Source: Treponema sp.
Lineage (GTDB): Bacteria; Spirochaetota; Spirochaetia; Treponematales; Treponemataceae
Length of the DNA: 35,186 nucleotides
Assembly (NCBI GenBank): GCA_023231445.1
Contig: JALNVF010000012.1
Location: 1-35,186, forward strand
Direction of reading: 5' to 3'
Made by a program: the position numbers and the translations under genes. Position 1 is the first letter of the stretch. Each line of letters begins with the position of its first letter. Shown in pieces: positions 33,532 through 35,186 of this stretch. The notes under the pieces were generated by a model. It worked only from the letters and a program-made list of their open reading frames with translations, had not been told where the DNA came from and searched no databases.

Positions 33532-34359
33532 TCACTTTTTTCCGAGCTGCCAGAACGCGATTGCTGCGGCTGACCCGACATTCAGTGAGTCCACATGATG
33601 TGACATGGGAATACGCACCGTGTAGTCGCACCCTGCGATAGTCTCCGGCTGCAGGCCGTCACCTTCGGTACCGAGAATTATTGCAAGTTTTTTTTCTGCG
33701 GTAAGTCTTGCATCGTCTATACGTATTGAATCGTCGCGTAAGGCCATGGCGACTGTTTTGAAACCAAGTGATTTTATCAGGTTCATTCCCTGACCGGGCC
33801 ATTCGTCAGGGCTGCTCCCGGTTCTTGTCCACGGTACGTTAAAAACGTTTCCCATGCTTACCCGTACCGAACGGCGGCACAGCGGATCACAGCAGGCGGG
33901 TGTAACAAGGACTGCATCAATGCCGAGTGCGGCGGCCGAACGGAAAATCGTACCGACATTCGTCGACTCGGTAATATCTTCAAGTACGGCAATGCGCCGG
34001 GCTGCGGCACATACATCCTGAACCGAAGGAAGCGCAAAGCGGCGCATGGCGCACAATACGCCTCTGGTAAGATTGAATCCGGTAAGCTGTTCAAGCAGTC
34101 TGCTGTCCGCCGTGTAAACAGGGACGTCCGGACAGCGTGCTATAAGTGTACAGGCATCCCCGTCTATGTGCTTCCTTCCCATGAGGAATGAAACAGGCTT
34201 ACATCCGTAATCAAGTGCACGCCCAATTACTTTGGGACTTTCTGCAATGAATATACCTGTATCCGGTTCCGAACGATTCCGCAGCCGGGAATCCGTCAAT
34301 CCTGAATATACATCGGGACCTTTCTGTGTAAAGTCCATTATTTCAATAATTTGTGACAT
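33532..34359 (-). CDS. TrmH/SpoU family rRNA 2'-O-methyltransferase
   Basis: The 275-residue SPOUT enzyme has the three SpoU motifs: NVGTIFRSAAALGIDAVLV, ILGTEGDGL and IPMSHHVDSLNVGSAAAIAFWQL, which form the knotted SAM site. The N-terminal substrate-binding part includes GIFIAESPKVIGRAL. The ATG at 34359 has AAAGGA seven bases upstream. A longer frame to 34443 adds 28 residues outside the family. The target (tRNA Gm18 or a 23S rRNA ribose) cannot be told from sequence here. Divergent from the oxidase/MarR operon. Confidence 0.9.
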   Translation of the reverse strand: MSQIIEIMDFTQKGPDVYSGLTDSRLRNRSEPDTGIFIAESPKVIGRALDYGCKPVSFLMGRKHIDGDACTLIARCPDVPVYTADSRLLEQLTGFNLTRGVLCAMRRFALPSVQDVCAAARRIAVLEDITESTNVGTIFRSAAALGIDAVLVTPACCDPLCRRSVRVSMGNVFNVPWTRTGSSPDEWPGQGMNLIKSLGFKTVAMALRDDSIRIDDARLTAEKKLAIILGTEGDGLQPETIAGCDYTVRIPMSHHVDSLNVGSAAAIAFWQLGKK

Positions 34360-34487
34360 TATTTTTTCCTTTTCATTGACCTTGACAACAACGGTAAGAA
34401 AACATTGTTGCAGGACAATTTTTATCAGGGGAGATGGTATCATATCGGCAGGATTATCGCAAACAGCGTATTATGGCTCCTTGCCTA

Positions 34488-34516
34488 TTGACAAAATTAG
34501 TTCGTGTACGTACTAT
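34488..34516 (+). promoter_or_regulatory. Promoter of oxidase-marR operon
   Basis: Perfect TTGACA (34488-34493), a 17-base spacer and TACTAT (34511-34516). The first operator fills the spacer and covers the -10 region. Confidence 0.68.
34498..34515 (+). promoter_or_regulatory. Putative MarR operator 1
   Basis: TAGTTCGTGTACGTACTA is an 18-bp imperfect dyad in the promoter spacer and -10. It matches operator 2 at 15 of 18 bases, centred 28 bp upstream of it. Confidence 0.62.
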
Positions 34517-34552
34517 TATGCAGGATAGTTTGTATACGAACTATCCTGCATA
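34517..34552 (+). promoter_or_regulatory. Putative MarR operator 2 in a 36-bp palindrome
   Basis: The core TAGTTTGTATACGAACTA (34526-34543) is embedded in a palindrome whose arms pair over 34517-34552 with one mismatched pair (34531/34538). It covers the predicted transcription start, so a bound repressor would block the promoter. In RNA, the same sequence would make a strong hairpin just before AGGAGG. Confidence 0.65.
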
Positions 34553-34566
34553 CCCAGGAGGTTTAT

Positions 34567-35043
34567 ATGAAAATCGAAGACATAGCCGGCATTATTGAAA
34601 AATCGGACGGAGCTGTATTTTCAACAGTTAATGAAAAGGGATATCCCGAAAGCCGGGCACTGCTTAATCTGGCAAATAAAAAACAATATCCTGAACTTAT
34701 CGGAAAAGCGCTTATAACGGATGGTAACAGAGTATCTGTTTATTTTACGACAAATACTTCTTCCCGTAAAGTTTCGCAGCTCCGGACAAATCCTAAGTCG
34801 TCTCTTTATTTCTGCATACCTGATAAATTTCTCGGAGCAGGATTATGCGGAATTATGACGGAAATCACCGATCAGAAAATAAAGGATGATTTCTGGCAGC
34901 CGGGCTGGCGCATCTATTATCACAGAGGATCTTCTGATCCTGATTACGCACTGCTCAAATTCGTGTCGGAAGACATCAGAAGCTGGTACCATTCCGCAGA
35001 ACATACGTTCAGTGTCTCTTCTGCTGAGAATACGAAAGCATGA
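34567..35043 (+). CDS. Pyridoxamine 5'-phosphate oxidase-like flavin-binding protein
   Basis: The 158-residue protein has the split-barrel FMN-binding fold of the general stress protein 26/PNPOx-like family: a first helix MKIEDIAGIIEKS, GAVFSTVNEKGYPESRALLN, VYFTTNTSSRKVSQLRTNPKSSLYF, and a late SWYHSAEHTF. Such proteins bind FMN or F420-type cofactors; the substrate is unknown. AGGAGG lies before the ATG at 34567. It overlaps the MarR gene by four bases (ATGA), so it is probably the target controlled by that regulator. Confidence 0.85.
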   Translation: MKIEDIAGIIEKSDGAVFSTVNEKGYPESRALLNLANKKQYPELIGKALITDGNRVSVYFTTNTSSRKVSQLRTNPKSSLYFCIPDKFLGAGLCGIMTEITDQKIKDDFWQPGWRIYYHRGSSDPDYALLKFVSEDIRSWYHSAEHTFSVSSAENTKA

Positions 35044-35186
35044 AGAAGGAATACAGGGGCGGCGGCGAGCTGGTAAATCAGATAAGCAGATTGAGCGGCC
35101 GTTTGTTCAAAAAAATCCTTGATGAAGAAAAAATCGGGTATCTTACGGAAGGGCAGGGGCGCGTTATTTATGCGCTTCATGAAGCC
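35040..35186 (+). CDS. MarR family transcriptional regulator, 3' end outside window
   Basis: The first 49 residues are visible. They include an N-terminal dimerisation helix (ELVNQISRLSGRLFKKIL) followed by the start of the winged-helix domain (LTEGQGRVIYALHEA), the usual opening of MarR proteins. The ATG at 35040 overlaps the preceding stop. The two operators upstream of the operon suggest it represses its own transcription. Confidence 0.85.
   Translation, partial: MKKEYRGGGELVNQISRLSGRLFKKILDEEKIGYLTEGQGRVIYALHEA

Noticed and set aside
33477..33624. Plus-strand frame beginning MKWILQAADDD after mutY
   Set aside because: Runs into the antisense of the SpoU gene; its start has no ribosome-binding site and I do not recognise the product. 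Possibly a gene remnant, but not supportable.

Overview
The window reads as chromosomal core DNA from a spirochaete of the genus Treponema. Three things suggest this. It carries the spirochaete-specific periplasmic flagellar protein FlbB. Its hook protein FlgE has Lys165 and Cys178 at the same numbers as the lysinoalanine cross-link residues known from T. denticola. Several gene blocks (HU-lnt-bactofilin-rho-rpmE, murG-cvpA-delta'-atoS/atoC, murC-yicC-cmk-mutY) match what I recall of Treponema gene order. No phage, insertion sequence or CRISPR array was seen.

Layout. 1-5160: the end of rpsT, then HU, lnt and a bactofilin packed together, then rho and rpmE. 5179-9741: a stand-alone RlmK-type rRNA methyltransferase on the minus strand, facing away from a DEAD-box helicase and an ABC-F ATPase, all apparently acting in translation or RNA metabolism. 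9937-13339: a Rep/UvrD helicase (minus) divergent from hexokinase. 13469-17405: flagellar cluster flbB-fliK-flgD-flgE, ended by a strong terminator. 17480-18681: an outer-membrane beta-barrel protein (minus) and tRNA-Phe. 18739-25169: an ankyrin protein, murG, cvpA, DNA polymerase III delta', and a sigma-54-type histidine kinase/response regulator pair, most of them separated by a few bases or overlapping. 25183-26950: glgC and a small J-domain protein (minus). 27142-29279: flgF-flgG-flgJ behind a near-consensus sigma-28 promoter. 29338-33441: murC, yicC, a 333-bp non-coding stretch with a duplicated structured repeat, a cytidylate-kinase-like protein and a short MutY. 33532-35186: a SpoU-type rRNA methyltransferase (minus), then a flavin-oxidase-like protein and the start of a MarR regulator sharing one promoter with two palindromic operators.

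Promoters that can be recognised are mostly of the TTGnnn-17-TATAAT type, next to one clear FliA-type promoter. Starts were moved downstream from the longest open frame for several genes (HU, the DEAD-box helicase, flbB, fliK, flgD, the barrel protein, murG, cvpA, murC, cmk, trmH and the oxidase-like gene), using ribosome-binding sites and family N-termini.

The best candidate for something undescribed is the duplicated, apparently covarying stem-loop element between yicC and cmk (31718-31997). Other points worth attention are an ABC-F protein with one apparently dead ATP site, a Rho with an N/Q/Y-rich prion-like segment, a deoxyribosyltransferase/TIR-like domain fused to ankyrin repeats on a possibly leaderless mRNA, a tRNA-Phe with C at position 55, and a MutY without iron-sulphur cysteines.
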